Positions 1 through 9,814 of a DNA stretch of 64,000 nucleotides are shown in pieces. Position 1 is the stretch's first letter. Every line of letters begins with the position of its first letter. The position numbers and the translations under genes are program-made. Location: contig OZ024743.1 in the NCBI GenBank assembly GCA_964016885.1, positions 164,096,719-164,160,718 of the forward strand, in the 5' to 3' direction. Under the pieces are notes generated by a model. That model saw only the letters and a program-made list of their open reading frames with translations, ran no database searches and was not told where the DNA came from. This stretch comes from Eledone cirrhosa. Lineage: Eukaryota; Mollusca; Cephalopoda; Octopoda; Eledonidae.

Positions 1-224
1 TGTGAGAAGAAGAAGCAACAGAATAAAAAATATTTTTGATAAAAACAAAAATGTCATTGCTCTCTGTAACAATGGTTTGATATAGTTTGTTGGCAGGTGT
101 TCCTCACGCTAAAAAGAAATGGTAACAGGTGGAAATTCAGGTATGGTAAGCACTCACCTGAGACTGCTTTCTAGGTTCTGAACAATACTATAGTATTTAC
201 TCACACATTCATGCATTGACAAAG
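1..224. other. AT-rich sequence with no recognised gene
   Basis: No coding region or repeat family is recognised. A short stretch at 76-120 could be read as a tiny spliced exon (AG at 75-76, GT near 166), but it has no recognisable protein similarity and is not called. Confidence 0.4.
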
Positions 225-380
225 GATTATATATATATGTGTATATATATATATATATGTGTGTGTATGTATATGTGTGTGTGTATATATATATGTATAT
301 GTGTATATACGTATGTGTGTGTGTGTGTATATGTGTATATGTGTATATATGTATGTGTGTATATATGTATATAAAGTAGT
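225..380. repeat. (TA/TG)n microsatellite
   Basis: Alternating TA and TG/CA dinucleotides over about 150 bp. The antisense open frame of Tyr/Ile/Thr/His here is an artefact of the dinucleotide repeat. Confidence 0.95.
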
Positions 381-500
381 AATATATAAGTAGTAATACA
401 ACAGTTAGTTCACCATACTGAGAACAATTGTTTCACCTTAGCGGATCTTCAGTGCAGACTGGTCATGGTTATACAGAACAGGAAGAACAACCATATGAAC

Positions 501-510
501 GCGCATGCGT
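501..510. promoter_or_regulatory. NRF1-type palindromic site GCGCATGCGT
   Basis: A GC-rich, near-palindromic decamer of the NRF1 (alpha-Pal) class stands alone in AT-rich DNA, 34 bp upstream of an ATG in strong Kozak context (AGCCATGG at 541-548). NRF1-type sites mark many TATA-less animal promoters. Promoter activity here is an inference; no TATA box is seen nearby. Confidence 0.3.
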
Positions 511-544
511 AGAAACGGTCACTTAACCTAAGCGATACAAAGCC

Positions 545-685
545 ATGGGCGAAAGGTGTAAGAGAAATAACTGCAAAAGTCCGGAAAAGATGTTCGAGTT
601 GATTAGAAAATTAGAATGTTGTTGTTATTCAATCTGGAGCTTTGTAGTTATGCAAGAGGTGTCTCCAGACATGTGGACAACGTGA
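545..685 (+). CDS. Candidate small ORF or first exon, 46 codons
   Basis: ATG at 545 sits in a good Kozak context, and the frame stays open for 46 codons to TGA at 683-685. The predicted peptide begins MGERCKRNNCKSPEK, is rich in Cys and Lys, and matches no family I recognise. A GTGTAAG donor-like sequence lies eleven bases into the frame, so the ATG could instead start a very short first exon. The upstream NRF1-type decamer at 501-510 is the main reason to list it. It could be chance: 46 codons is short, and there is no codon-bias or conservation evidence. Confidence 0.2.
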   Translation: MGERCKRNNCKSPEKMFELIRKLECCCYSIWSFVVMQEVSPDMWTT

Positions 686-757
686 GAAGATTTCGTTTCT
701 TGAATGTGTATATGTATATATATATGTGTGTATGTATATGTGCGTGTATATATATAT

Positions 758-895
758 CATCATCATCATTTAACGTCCATTTTTCACGCTAGCATGGGTC
801 TGGACAGGAATTGTCCCACTTGAGGCAAGATTGGTTGTCTGGCGGGTTTTCTACGGCTGCATGCCCTTCCTAACAGCAACCACGTTTACAGTGTG

Positions 896-898
<3 letters not shown>
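758..898 (-). mobile_element. LINE-A 3' UTR fragment
   Basis: Starts with (CAT)n and runs through the reverse complement of the LINE-A 3' end (AACGTCC, GCTAGCATGGG, TTTCTAC, GATGCCCTTCC, AACCACGTTTACAGTGTGGA). The same sequence follows the LINE-A reading frame at 6690-6956, so this is a strongly 5'-truncated LINE copy or a derivative of one. A (TA)n tract begins directly after it. Confidence 0.8.

Positions 899-950
<52 letters not shown>
896..950. repeat. (TA)n microsatellite
   Basis: About 54 bp of uninterrupted TA between a LINE tail and the SINE fragment at 951. Confidence 0.95.
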
Positions 951-953
<3 letters not shown>

Positions 954-1013
954 CGGTGCCCCAGCATGGCCTCAGCCGGATGGCTGAAACAGGTAAAAGA
1001 GTAAAAAATATAT
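951..1013 (+). mobile_element. 3' end of an OK-type cephalopod tRNA-derived SINE
   Basis: The stretch GGCGGTGCCCCAGCATGGCC followed by CTGAAACAGGTAAAAGAGT is the characteristic 3' end of the abundant tRNA-derived (OK-type) SINE of coleoid cephalopods. The 5' part has been replaced by a TA microsatellite. The subfamily name is from memory; the match to the general family is strong. Confidence 0.75.
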
Positions 1014-1018
1014 GTATA

Positions 1019-1061
<43 letters not shown>

Positions 1062-1076
1062 ATATATATATATGTA
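1014..1076. repeat. (TA/TG)n microsatellite
   Basis: Mixed TA and TG dinucleotides directly downstream of the SINE 3' end, a common tail for these elements. Confidence 0.9.
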
Positions 1077-1244
1077 CAGTATTTACGTATCGAGAAAGAG
1101 AAAAAAAGGGGAGGATAGGTGATACATATAGTTATTTGCCAAGTAGCGTATGCCAAAGGTGCTCGATACTAGTGCCGGCAGTATTAAATATTCGAAGTGT
1201 TAATATTTAGTGGGCTAGAGAGTTAGCAGAGCGTAAGCACGTGG

Positions 1245-2790
1245 GAAAGTAAAAAATCGGAGAATAGACCGTTAAAACATGTTTATTTAAAACAGCACCT
1301 ACGTACGTTTCGCCCAGTTGGGCTTCTCAAGGGCATAAATAATCACAAGTGTTCCTTATATTGCTCGGAAAGAGTTTTGGGGGTTAAATCCACATCAAGG
1401 TTCATTGCTCGCAAAAATATCTTGTTTTGATTTTGCAGCAGGTCAAGGGAGGTAACTCTGGCCGGTGTTAGGGCAGTCTTTCCCGGACAAATTTTTTTTT
1501 TTTTTTTTTTTTTTTGCCGCATCTGTTTGTCTGAGGCTGGGTCTGGTATGCACGGATTGTTTCCTGGGTGTTATTTTGCAGCGCCTGCCCGCCGGGGTGT
1601 TAAGACTTGCTGCAGGGAGATCCGGTGTACGGTTTCACTCCTCATCCTTAACCCATCTGAAGAAGGATATTTTTAAGCGATGTGTACAACTTATCGCTGT
1701 TTCAGCTCTGCTGTTGATGAGCTCGTGGGGTGCAGTTATGATGTGGTAGAGCTCCATGAAGCAAAGATCGCATTTCCTCTTGAAGTTGTACGGTGCAGCC
1801 CTGCCGACAATCTCCCAGTGCGTGGAGAAGCTGATGTTTAAGTCCTTTAGTGATGTGATGTAGTCCGCGAGCGAAGTGGAGTGCCTTAGTTTTCTATTTG
1901 TGAAAGAGTGGAGATGTGTTCGAAATCTAATTTTGAACGGGCCGGAGGTAGCCCCTATATAATGTTTAACGCTATTGTGGCTAGTAATAGTGCATCTATA
2001 TATAACCCTATCAGTCAAGCAGTATCCTCTAAGGGGGCAGCGTCCTCTGTCGCGGCAGTTACAATTTCTGTCGCGGTTCCGTCTATTTTCCACGGTAAGG
2101 CTATCATTGTTGCTGCCTACGTTGTTACCTACGCAACCGCAGCTGTCGTTAGCACCATTACAACCCACAGCACGCGGGGTGGTGCGATTGTTATTCCGCA
2201 CGTCATGTCCTGCATGTTCCCCAGTCATTTCGCGGTTCTACTGGTTGCGTCTGCGGATGCCATTGCCAACACTATTGGATGCTGCCAGGGAGTTGTTAAG
2301 GCCGATATAGTTATTGTCAGGTGTAGGTGCGTCTGTGTCTTGGTGCTGTATCTTGGTGATCTTACTGTGGTTCGTTGTTCCTATGATGTCTGCTAGGTTA
2401 GGAGTAGTAGAGAAGGATATTTTTATATTGTTCCTATTAAGAATTTTTCTATACCTATGGTTGGGCGGGAAGTTCTTCTCTAAGGCTTCGAAGAACATCC
2501 GGGGTATATTGCAGGCCACACTCCGAGAGTAGGGGGTGTGGAACCATAGGACGTTACGGTGGCGATTACGTGTCCTTGTACTTTTGCTACGGGTGGTTCC
2601 ATCTAGGTGACCGCTCTTATGTGTGTTAATGCGCAGTCGCCCGTTCGGTGCCCCTTTCACTTTATGCTCGGGTGCACTCTTCCTACCTCTTCCATGTTTA
2701 TGTACACGAAGATGTTGGTTGGAAGGCGTTGGTTTTGTAATAGGGGAATAGTTCGAGTAATCTACAGTGTTCACCGTCGCCAGGGTCGTG
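1245..2790 (-). mobile_element. PLE1: 5'-truncated Penelope-like retroelement with GIY-YIG domain
   Basis: Minus-strand coding remnants in two adjacent frames (2774 to 2238, then 2228 to 1635) make up the C-terminal half of a Penelope-like ORF. The first piece has the conserved block VLWFHTPYSRSV, then NFPPNHRYRKILNRNNIKIS. A Cys-rich connector (CNCRDRGRCPLRGYC) follows, then the GIY-YIG nuclease: VIYRCTI, then HYIGATSGPFKIRFRTH. The tail has CDLCFMELYHI and NSRAE, typical of this family. The RT domain, which should lie upstream above 2790, is missing and the sequence runs into a microsatellite, so the copy is 5'-truncated. A stop and frameshift near 2230 make it inactive. The non-coding 3' part (1245-1634) contains a hammerhead-like stem-loop (1308-1330) and a T-run (1491-1516). 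Confidence 0.8.
1308..1330 (-). ncRNA. Degenerate hammerhead-ribozyme-like core in PLE1
   Basis: On the minus strand, TTGAGAA precedes a perfect 4-bp stem GCCC-AACT-GGGC and then GAAAC. The stem plus GAAA matches stem II and the second core strand of a hammerhead. The first core strand (consensus CUGANGA) matches only in part. Hammerhead motifs are known in the terminal repeats of Penelope-like elements, which supports the reading, but this copy is probably inactive. Confidence 0.35.
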
Positions 2791-2799
2791 ATCTTTGGT

Positions 2800-2840
2800 G
2801 CGGTTATCTATATATGTATATATATATATGCGGTTATATA

Positions 2841-2881
<41 letters not shown>

Positions 2882-3093
2882 GTTTATGTGTATATATATA
2901 TGACGGCGATGAATTTGTTTTGTGAGGTTTTTTATATGAAATCGTGTTGAAACAAATATATATGTATGTCTGTATATGTATATACATGTATATGTGTGTG
3001 TATATATATCTATGTGTTGTGTGTGTATATATATGTATATACACACACATATACATATATACACACACATATATATATATACACACACATATA

Positions 3094-3143
<50 letters not shown>

Positions 3144-3189
3144 CAAATACATATATATATATATGTATATGTGTGTGTGTATATATGTT

Positions 3190-3236
<47 letters not shown>

Positions 3237-3240
3237 AACC
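2800..3240. repeat. Composite (TA/TG/CA)n microsatellite with embedded foldback fragment
   Basis: Several hundred bases of TA, TG and CA dinucleotides, including a TG-to-CA switch near 3045-3130 that makes it partly self-complementary. Open frames of Tyr/Ile/His/Thr on both strands are artefacts. At 2916-2960 lies a unique fragment related to the foldback element at 54352-54755. Confidence 0.9.
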
Positions 3241-3334
3241 ATGTATGTCGATCTGAGGCCACAAAATCCAAAGTGCGCAATCCACTCTTGTGCTGTTGAC
3301 AACAAAAATCACCCAATCCACTGTTAGATGGTCA

Positions 3335-3535
3335 TTTTGGTGTCATGATAAAAAACACCCAGCCCAGACTGTCATATGGTTGGAGTAACGAATGGCATTC
3401 ACTTGTAGAAACCAAGCCAAAATACAGATCCGTATGAGCAAGACGTCTTCACCAGGCCTGACATATCTCATAACGAGACAACCCGTCTAATTCCATGCAA
3501 GAACGGAAAAATATACATTAAATGCTGATGATGAT
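3335..3535 (+). mobile_element. LINE-A 3' UTR fragment
   Basis: Sense-strand LINE-A tail: CACCCAGCCCAGACTGT, then GTAGAAACCAAGCCA, GACAACCCGTCTAA and a GATGATGATG end. It is joined directly to the LINE-C fragment at 3545-3790, which runs the other way. The same kind of junction is seen at 8575-8735. Confidence 0.75.
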
Positions 3536-3544
3536 GATAGCTGG

Positions 3545-3790
3545 CATGAAGTTGGCGAATGGTCTGCCAGAACTCTTTATTTGCTGATCTGAAGTTGGAC
3601 TTCAGCTTAACCCATAAGTCCTCCCTTTTCTTAACTTTAGTCGCCTTTACCGTCTCTTTTGTGACCTTTCGCGCTTGCTTGTACCACAAGAGCAAAAAGG
3701 AGGACCTATTTCCAAGCCAAGCTATGTAAGCTCCCATCTTTCTTCGGCCGGCATCTTTGACTACATGATTGAACTAAAGAGGTCCTCCTG
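3545..3790 (-). pseudogene. LINE-C fragment (linker between endonuclease and RT)
   Basis: The minus-strand frame at 3737-3468 reads LWYKQARKVTKETVKATK and VKLKSNFRSANKEFWQTIRQL, the endonuclease-to-RT linker typical of APE-type non-LTR retrotransposons (the 'FWQTIRxL' segment). No RT motif follows; instead the sequence passes into the LINE-A tail. A second copy of the same segment lies at 8575-8640 (+). Confidence 0.6.
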
Positions 3791-4152
3791 TCACCCGGCG
3801 CCACACCATGCCGCTTTTGCCTGCTGCATTTAATAGCTGAAGCAGAAACTGTCGTATATGTACATGTGTGTGTGTCTTGGTTTGTAAGTTCATAAGAAAT
3901 GCTCTCAATATGTGTTTCTTATTTTATAGAGCAAGACTCAATAATTAACTGAATAGCTATCAATGTGAACATCAAACTGTTTGTCGTTTACATACTCAAA
4001 TGATCTTCAAACAACAATTGTTGTCAGATATACCAATTCATATCACTTTCTTCCTATCTATCTGGCTATTAATTTAACATGTACATACATTATTATATAT
4101 ATCTATATTTATATACATAGATATTTTATTACGAAAGTCATCATCATCATAA

Positions 4153-4156
<4 letters not shown>
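3791..4156. other. No gene recognised
   Basis: AT-rich sequence without a recognised repeat or coding region. Confidence 0.4.

Positions 4157-4212
<56 letters not shown>
4157..4212. repeat. (CT)n microsatellite
   Basis: About 56 bp of uninterrupted CT. Confidence 0.97.
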
Positions 4213-4215
<3 letters not shown>

Positions 4216-4299
4216 ATTCTGCGATACCAATGACATGTCTATATGTAACACAAACTTTAAAAAAACCGATAATCACCTGATTAACCAACAGATCAGGGC

Positions 4300-6956
4300 A
4301 GCATTCTAGTCAGATAGATTTTATCCTCATCAGAGGATGTGCCAGATAGACGTTCGTAAACACAAAAGCCTTCCCTAGTGAGGAATGTACCTCCCAACAT
4401 AACTTAGTTGTCAGCGACCTCATTGTCAGAGTTAGACAAACATGGAAACAGAAGGCAACCTGGAGAAGAAAGATCTGGAAGCTGAAAGACCCCTCATCCA
4501 GTAACAGATTTAAAGATATTTTACTCAACGCCTACGACAGTAAAGAAGAACAGATAGAGACATTCAATGTAGAAGAGCACTGGGAGTTCCTAAAAAATAA
4601 CTTAGTAAAGGTGATGGATGAGATCTGTGATTGGAGTAAGACCACAGGCAGGAGGAGAGTGACTTGGTGGTGGAACAATAAGGTAGATGAAGTAGTTATG
4701 AGGAAGCAGGGTACATTACATAGAGACCATGAGGGAAGCTAGGCGACAAGTATACTTAGCTAGGAGGGAAGCGAAGGATAGAAAATTCAAGTATGTTTTG
4801 CAACGCGAGGACCAGAAGCAGGAGGTGTTCAAGATCGTGAGGCAGTGTGTCAGAGAGAATTGTGATGTCATTGGAAAGAAGTGTATCCGGAATGATAAAG
4901 GTGAACTTGCCCTCACAAGTGCTGAGAAGAAAGATGCATGGAAGAGCCATTATGATAGATTACTAAATTAGGAGAATGCATGGGAATAAGAGACCCTACC
5001 CCAAGTAGACCCTAGAGGGGCCAGCAGTCAGCAGCAGCGTACTAAGTAAGGCAATCAAAGATATGAAGACGGGGAAGGCAACCGGTCCATCGGGTATAGC
5101 TGCCGAGATGCTGAAGGCATCTGGGTCGGTAGGTCACACCATAACCACACGTATTTTTAACCAGGTAATACTAGAAGGATTGGTGCAGTAGCATCATTGT
5201 CAACTGCTACAAAGGTAAAGGTGATGCACTAGATAGAGGAGACTATAGAGATATAAAGCTGATGGATCAGGTTATGAAAGTAACAGAAAGAGTTGTAGCA
5301 CAGTTGATTAGGGACCAGGTGAAACTAGATGAGATGCAATTTGGGTTTGTGCCTGGAAGAGGCACCACTGATGCCCTCTTCCTTGTGAGGCAATTACAGG
5401 AAAAGTACCTAGCTAAAAGTAAGCCGCTCTACCTGGCATTCTTCGATCTCGAGAAAGCCTTTGACAGAGTTCCCCGTGCTATAATCTGGTAGGCTCTTAG
5501 AAAACTAGGAGGAGATGAATGGCTTGTGAAAGCTGTACAAGCCATGTATAGGGGAGCAGTCAGCAAAGTTAGGATTAGCAATGAGTATAGCGAGGAATTT
5601 AGCGTACAGGTTGGGGTCCACCAGGGCTCTGTTCTTAGCCCTCTCCTGTTCATCATAGTTCTGCAGGCAATAATGGAGGAGTTTAAGACCGGATGCCCAT
5701 GGGAACTCCTGTATGCAGATGACCTCGCACTTATAGCTGAATCTATGGTAGAACTAGAGGAGAAATTCCAAACTTGGAAGCAGCGACTAGAAAGAAAGGG
5801 TCTCAAAGTCAACCTGACAAAGACTAAGGTCTTTGTAAGTAGACAAGAAAACAGAACCCAGATCCCCTCAGGGAAATGGCCTTGCTCAGTATGTAGGTAG
5901 GAACTCCATTCTCTGCCCCAAATGCAAAAAATGGGTACACAAGAGATGTAGCGGGATCTCAGGAAGCTTAACTAAGAATGTAGGCTTCACATGTAGCAGC
6001 TGCACCGGGACAGTAAGCAGCAAAAAGCCACAAGAAACAAGTATCACCAAACTCTGGGAGAGTTCTGTAGAAACAGTAGACTGCTTCTGCTACCTAGGTG
6101 ACCGAATTAGCAGCGGAGGTGGGTGTTCAGAAAGTACAATAACTAGGGTAAGAATGGGATGGAAGATGTTCAGGGAGCTGCTGCCACTTCTAGTTGCAAA
6201 AGGCTTTTCCCTCAAAATGAAAGGCAGACTGTATGATGCGTGTATATGAACAGCAATGTTACATGGTAGTGAGACCTGGGCGCTGTGTGTAGATTAGAAA
6301 GAAACGAAGCCTGCATGCTCCGATGGATGTGTAATAGTAATATACGCGAACGGCAAAGCATAAATGAATTGAGAGAGAGACTGAGCATAAGAGGAATCAA
6401 ATGCTGTGTGCAGGAGAGGCGGTTGCGTTGGTATGAACATGTGATGCGTATGAAGGATGACAGCTGCATAAAAAGGTGCAGAGCACTAGAAGTCAATGGA
6501 AACCGCGGAGTGGGGAAACCCAAGAAAACCTGGGATGAGGTGATAAAAGCTGACCTTACCCAATTACACCTCTCAATGGCGATGACACACGACCGTGATC
6601 TCTGGCGTCACAGTAATACAGAAGACCCAACTCCCTACGGGTACAAGCTGAAGCATATAGACAATATGCCCCCACACCCTCCCACTGCAAAGTGGTCGTG
6701 GAGGTGCCATGGCAAAAAAGGACCCAGCCCATACTGTAAAGTGGACGTGTAAGCGCCACGGAAAAAAAGCACCCAGCACTCACTGTAGATGAGGTTGGTG
6801 TGAGCAGGGCATCCAGCTGTAGAAATCAAGCCAGAATCAGTTCCTATATGAGCAAGGCATGGTCAGCCGACCGGACACTGCCCACAACAGGACAACCCGT
6901 CTAACCCATGCTAGCGTGGAAGAACGGACGTAAAACGATGATGATGATGATATAGA
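4300..6956 (+). mobile_element. LINE-A copy 1: decayed RTE-like non-LTR retrotransposon
   Basis: 5'-truncated inside the endonuclease (remnant at 4315-4520: SEECTSQH-like and SDLIVRVRQT-like residues). A Lys/Arg-rich linker follows (REARRQVYLARREAKDRKF, 4730-4970), then the RT domain: ALDRGDYR and KLMDQVMKVTERV near 5225-5300, LDEMQFGFVPGRGTTDALF, LAFFDLEKAFDRVP, VGVHQGSVLSPLLF, and the catalytic YADD at 5712-5723. A disrupted PHD-like finger lies at 5880-6010. The C-terminal domain carries LRWYEHVMRMKDD and TWDEVIKADL (6285-6620). The 3' UTR (6690-6956) ends in GATGATGATGATGA. At least one frameshift and several stops (for example TAG at 5490) make it dead. The endonuclease resembles the RTE-derived domain found in bovine CFDP2/p97BCNT, so an RTE-type clade is inferred. 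Confidence 0.85.
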
Positions 6957-7469
6957 TATATATGTATGTAATATTAGAACTAGATTAATATTAATGGTAA
7001 TATATGTATACTTTGTATATATATCAGGATTAAACCAGTATTAGACTAGTAAGACCATTATTTGGCAGAGTCCTCAATACTTGGGATAGTAGAATCTGGA
7101 TAGATGAGTCTGAAATTAGCTGTCAAAATAGCAAGAACTCAGCAGTCGGGCCCTGACTCTTTCTAAGATATATGTATTCGTAGAAGCTGTTAAAAGAGCA
7201 AAATGCTGTTAACGCCAATGTTGGGTAAAATTTACCTCAGTGGCTAGAAGTATGCTGGCCTCCAGAAGTGATAGGAGAAAAGGAAGAAAATCGATGAGAC
7301 AAGATCAGACAAACATTCATATACATCATCAGCTCTTAGACCAACTGTGGTTTCACATGATTTAACTTAAGAGTACCGCGTAAAATAGTCAGCTTGTGCA
7401 AAATATGTATTTCTGTTGATATGATGTTTGCATGAAAAACGAACAAATTAGATAGACAGATAGATATAT
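6957..7469. other. No gene recognised
   Basis: AT-rich, low-information sequence with short TA runs at 6952-7025. No family is recognised. Confidence 0.4.
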
Positions 7470-8160
7470 CTTCCTTTTTCCCTTCTTTCCTGCTCTCCCT
7501 CACTGTTCCCTTCTTACTGCGTCTTTTCTTTCCTTCTCCCTTCTACCCGCTACTCTTGTCACATCCGCTTGCTACCACCTCCACAGCCAGGGCTTTTGTT
7601 GTCTTTTCTAGCAGCGACTTGGTGCCGAGAGGACATATTTTATTTCTCTCTCTCTGAAACTAGAGAGGTTGTCATATGTACAGCGAAACATGATTGTCTT
7701 CTCAAACCCTATATGGCCTCCATTCAGTCACCATCCACTTTACAGAGTTTAGTGTGTGCTAAGTACATTTTATCGTGGCACCAGCACTGGAAAGGTTGTC
7801 ATATGCTCTAGTATATATCTAAGCCTTCATCATCATTTTTATTTTATGTCCAGTATTTTATGTATACATATGTAAGCATAGTGAATATATTGTTTATAAT
7901 CAACAGGTTGTTCAGGAATTCTTTCTCATCTCCCCACCCCACCACTGCCTCTCTCTCTTTCTCTTCCACATCTCTTTTTTCACCCTTTCTCTTGCATCTC
8001 TCTTTCTCTCCCATTTTCTTCCACCTCTCTCCCATTTTCTTTTTCTCTCTTTTTTCTCTTTTGTCTTTCTTTCTTGCTCCCCTCTCCCAAGTTCCTTTCT
8101 CTCCACTCCTCCTATTCTGTCTCTCTTCCATCTCTCCCTCCTCCCTGCCATGAAAGGAAT
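7470..8160. repeat. Pyrimidine-rich tract with two LINE-tail-like subunits
   Basis: Two CT-rich blocks (7470-7570 and 7915-8150) flank 7600-7805. That inner part holds two related subunits, each ending in a GGTTGTCATATG motif, with ACTTTACAGAGT and TGGCACCAGCACTGG, which resemble the LINE 3' UTR monomers seen at 63740-63930. Long Ser/Phe/Lys/Arg frames here are composition artefacts. Confidence 0.5.
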
Positions 8161-8361
8161 TAATTATATTTTGTTAATCAATAGTTAGCATTATAAACCT
8201 AGATTTGTTAGAACCGATCAGTTTTAGAGGAATAAAAATAAATTATTGATCCTGTTGTTGAAAGAACAATTATTAATGGAAAGATCTGATGCATTGATTG
8301 ACACTAAGGCACCAATGTTTACATTTACATATATATGCGTATGTTAGGCATTGGTATAACC

Positions 8362-8570
8362 GACAGAAACATATTCTATACACACACAAACACAGATATG
8401 TACAATACACAATTTCTGCTGTTGAAAAGTAATGATTCATGCCAACAGAATCCATCATTTTCAATATCTTTTCATACACACAGTACTTAGTCCTCTACCT
8501 GATCACTACTTTTGTGCACACATGTATATAATCCCCATATATTCTATACCAAGGGTCTTAAGAAATGGAT
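8362..8570. repeat. Left arm of a near-identical inverted duplication
   Basis: This 209-bp block is the reverse complement of 10603-10812. By eye I count four substitutions and one 12-bp length difference, so it is far younger than the surrounding decayed repeats. Its inner end (AAGGGTCTTA) contains the terminal bases of the hAT-like MITE that adjoins the right arm. Confidence 0.9.
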
Positions 8571-8574
8571 GGAC

Positions 8575-8735
8575 TTTGGAGTTAAGCTGAAATCTGACTT
8601 CAGATCAGCAAATAAAGTGTTCTGGCAGACCATCCACTGATTTTGTTATAAGAAGTCCTCCTGTATGCCTGCTATCATCATCATCATCACCATTTAACAT
8701 CTATTTTTCCATGTTTGCATGGAGCTAGACAGATG
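8575..8735 (+). mobile_element. LINE-C fragment fused to reversed LINE-A tail
   Basis: 8575-8640 repeats the LINE-C linker seen at 3545-3620 (GTTAAGCTGAAATCTGACTT, then GTGTTCTGGCAGACC). After about 30 bp it runs into GCTATCATCATCATC and the antisense LINE-A tail (TTTAACATC, GTTTGCATGG). The same order and junction occur at 3335-3790 in reverse, so the chimera itself appears to have been copied. Confidence 0.6.
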
Positions 8736-8739
8736 GTAG

Positions 8740-8945
8740 GAGCATGACCTAATGGTTAGTGTTGAATTCATAATCACAAGATTATGCATAGCTGTAATTA
8801 CTGGACCACGTAGCATGTTGTGTTCTTGAACATGGTTTTTCATCTCCTGTTCCTTTTCATTATAGCATGGGGGCCCCTCCCCTCTCATTAAAACACCCGA
8901 GAAACCTAGGCAGTCAATGTAAACTATAACATGATAGGACTGGAG
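8740..8945 (+). mobile_element. tRNA-derived SINE fragment (SINE3/SINE4 type)
   Basis: GACCTAATGGTTAGTG resembles a tRNA A box, and TGTGTTCTTGAACATGG plus GCATGGGGGCCCCT with TCATTAAAACACCCGAG match the body shared with 22500-22640, 24400-24510 and 52350-52600. It is degenerate; the boundaries are approximate. Confidence 0.5.
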
Positions 8946-9060
8946 CCACTCTTATTTTTCCTACTTCGTGGCACCTTGGGCAAATGTTTTCTTCTTCCAT
9001 AGCCTAGTAGCTTTGTGCAGAAAACTGGGTAAATGGAAAACTATATGGAAGGTTTTGGGA
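8946..9060 (+). mobile_element. OK-type SINE fragment
   Basis: CTTCGTGGCACCTTGGGCAA followed by TCTTCCATAGCC is the internal part of the cephalopod OK-type SINE seen also at 20762-20900. The head and 3' end are missing. Confidence 0.5.
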
Positions 9061-9109
9061 TAGACTGTACCTATAATTGAAAGAGTCTTCCTCGTCACAC
9101 ACATACTGA

Positions 9110-9505
9110 CAGGAAATTATGTTATCCCTTTCCTTGCCATATTTTTAAAGAAAGACACTATGATTTTCAAGTAATTTTGTAATATGACTAACTTTCTTAT
9201 TGTTAAGTTGGTGTTTGAAGTGTAACTTAAAGATTGTTGTATAAAATTATTATTTCTACTTTTGGCACAAGGCCAGCAATTATTCAGTGTATTACTGGTA
9301 CTTTATTTTATCAATCCCGTAAGGATGAAAGGCAAAGTTAACTTCGGCGGGATTTTAACTCAGATCATAAAGGGCCGTAACTCTAGCGTCCGACCCTCTA
9401 CCGATACTGCCAATATGATGAAAAGTTAGTTATAAACATTTTAAAATAGTCAGCTTTGTTTCATAGAACCAGGGACAGTTTTAAGCAATTTAATATCAAA
9501 AAGGG
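9110..9505. mobile_element. M2 MITE split by a SINE1 insertion
   Basis: Outer parts (9115-9247 and 9413-9505) match the abundant TTAA-flanked M2 family: TTTAAAGAAAGACACTATGATTTTC on one side, and TTTGTTTCATAGAACCAGGG with TATCAAAAAGGGTAA on the other. SINE1 (9248-9412) interrupts it. M2 has no coding capacity and is presumed to be moved in trans by a piggyBac-like transposase, because copies end in TTAACCCTTT. Confidence 0.55.
9248..9412 (-). mobile_element. SINE1 (tRNA-derived), antisense
   Basis: Reads ATTTCTACTTTTGGCACAAGG, then TATTTTATCAATCCCGTAAGG and CTACCGATACTGCCAAT, the reverse complement of the SINE1 consensus seen at 45260 and 46165. The tRNA-like head carries A-box-like TGGCAGTATCGG and B-box-like GAGTTCAAATCCCGCC in better copies. 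Confidence 0.8.
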
Positions 9506-9814
9506 TAAATGTGGAATAGTTAACTACTATCATTATTTTACACCTATTTGTCTATGCCCAGCAGGTCTTTTTCAATACCACGTCTCACCACATGTTGTAG
9601 TCCACTGGCATCTGCTTCATGTGGTTCAGCCTCTAGAGATCTTCATTTGAAACTTCTTTTGATCTTCACCTGAAAGAGAGACAAAGGTTTCCAGTATTGG
9701 CAGAGGTTGGTGAGTTCGTTTTCACATCTATCGAAAAGCAAATCCTATCTGCTGGTTTCAAACAAAGATTTGTTATTTAGGAGACCCTATCAGTTATGAG
9801 GGAGACTCCTCTGA

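Noticed and set aside
76..166. Possible mini-exon between AG and GT near the window start
   Set aside because: Weak polypyrimidine tract, no homology, alternative donors equally likely.
201..401. Tyr/Ile/Thr/His-rich frames in this and other TA/TG tracts (851-1210, 2808-3327, 56710-57078)
   Set aside because: They are the translation of dinucleotide microsatellites on both strands; no start context, domain or codon structure.
1908..2396. Plus-strand 162-codon frame rich in Val/Ala/Ser
   Set aside because: Antisense shadow of the PLE1 GIY-YIG region; the minus strand has recognisable protein motifs.
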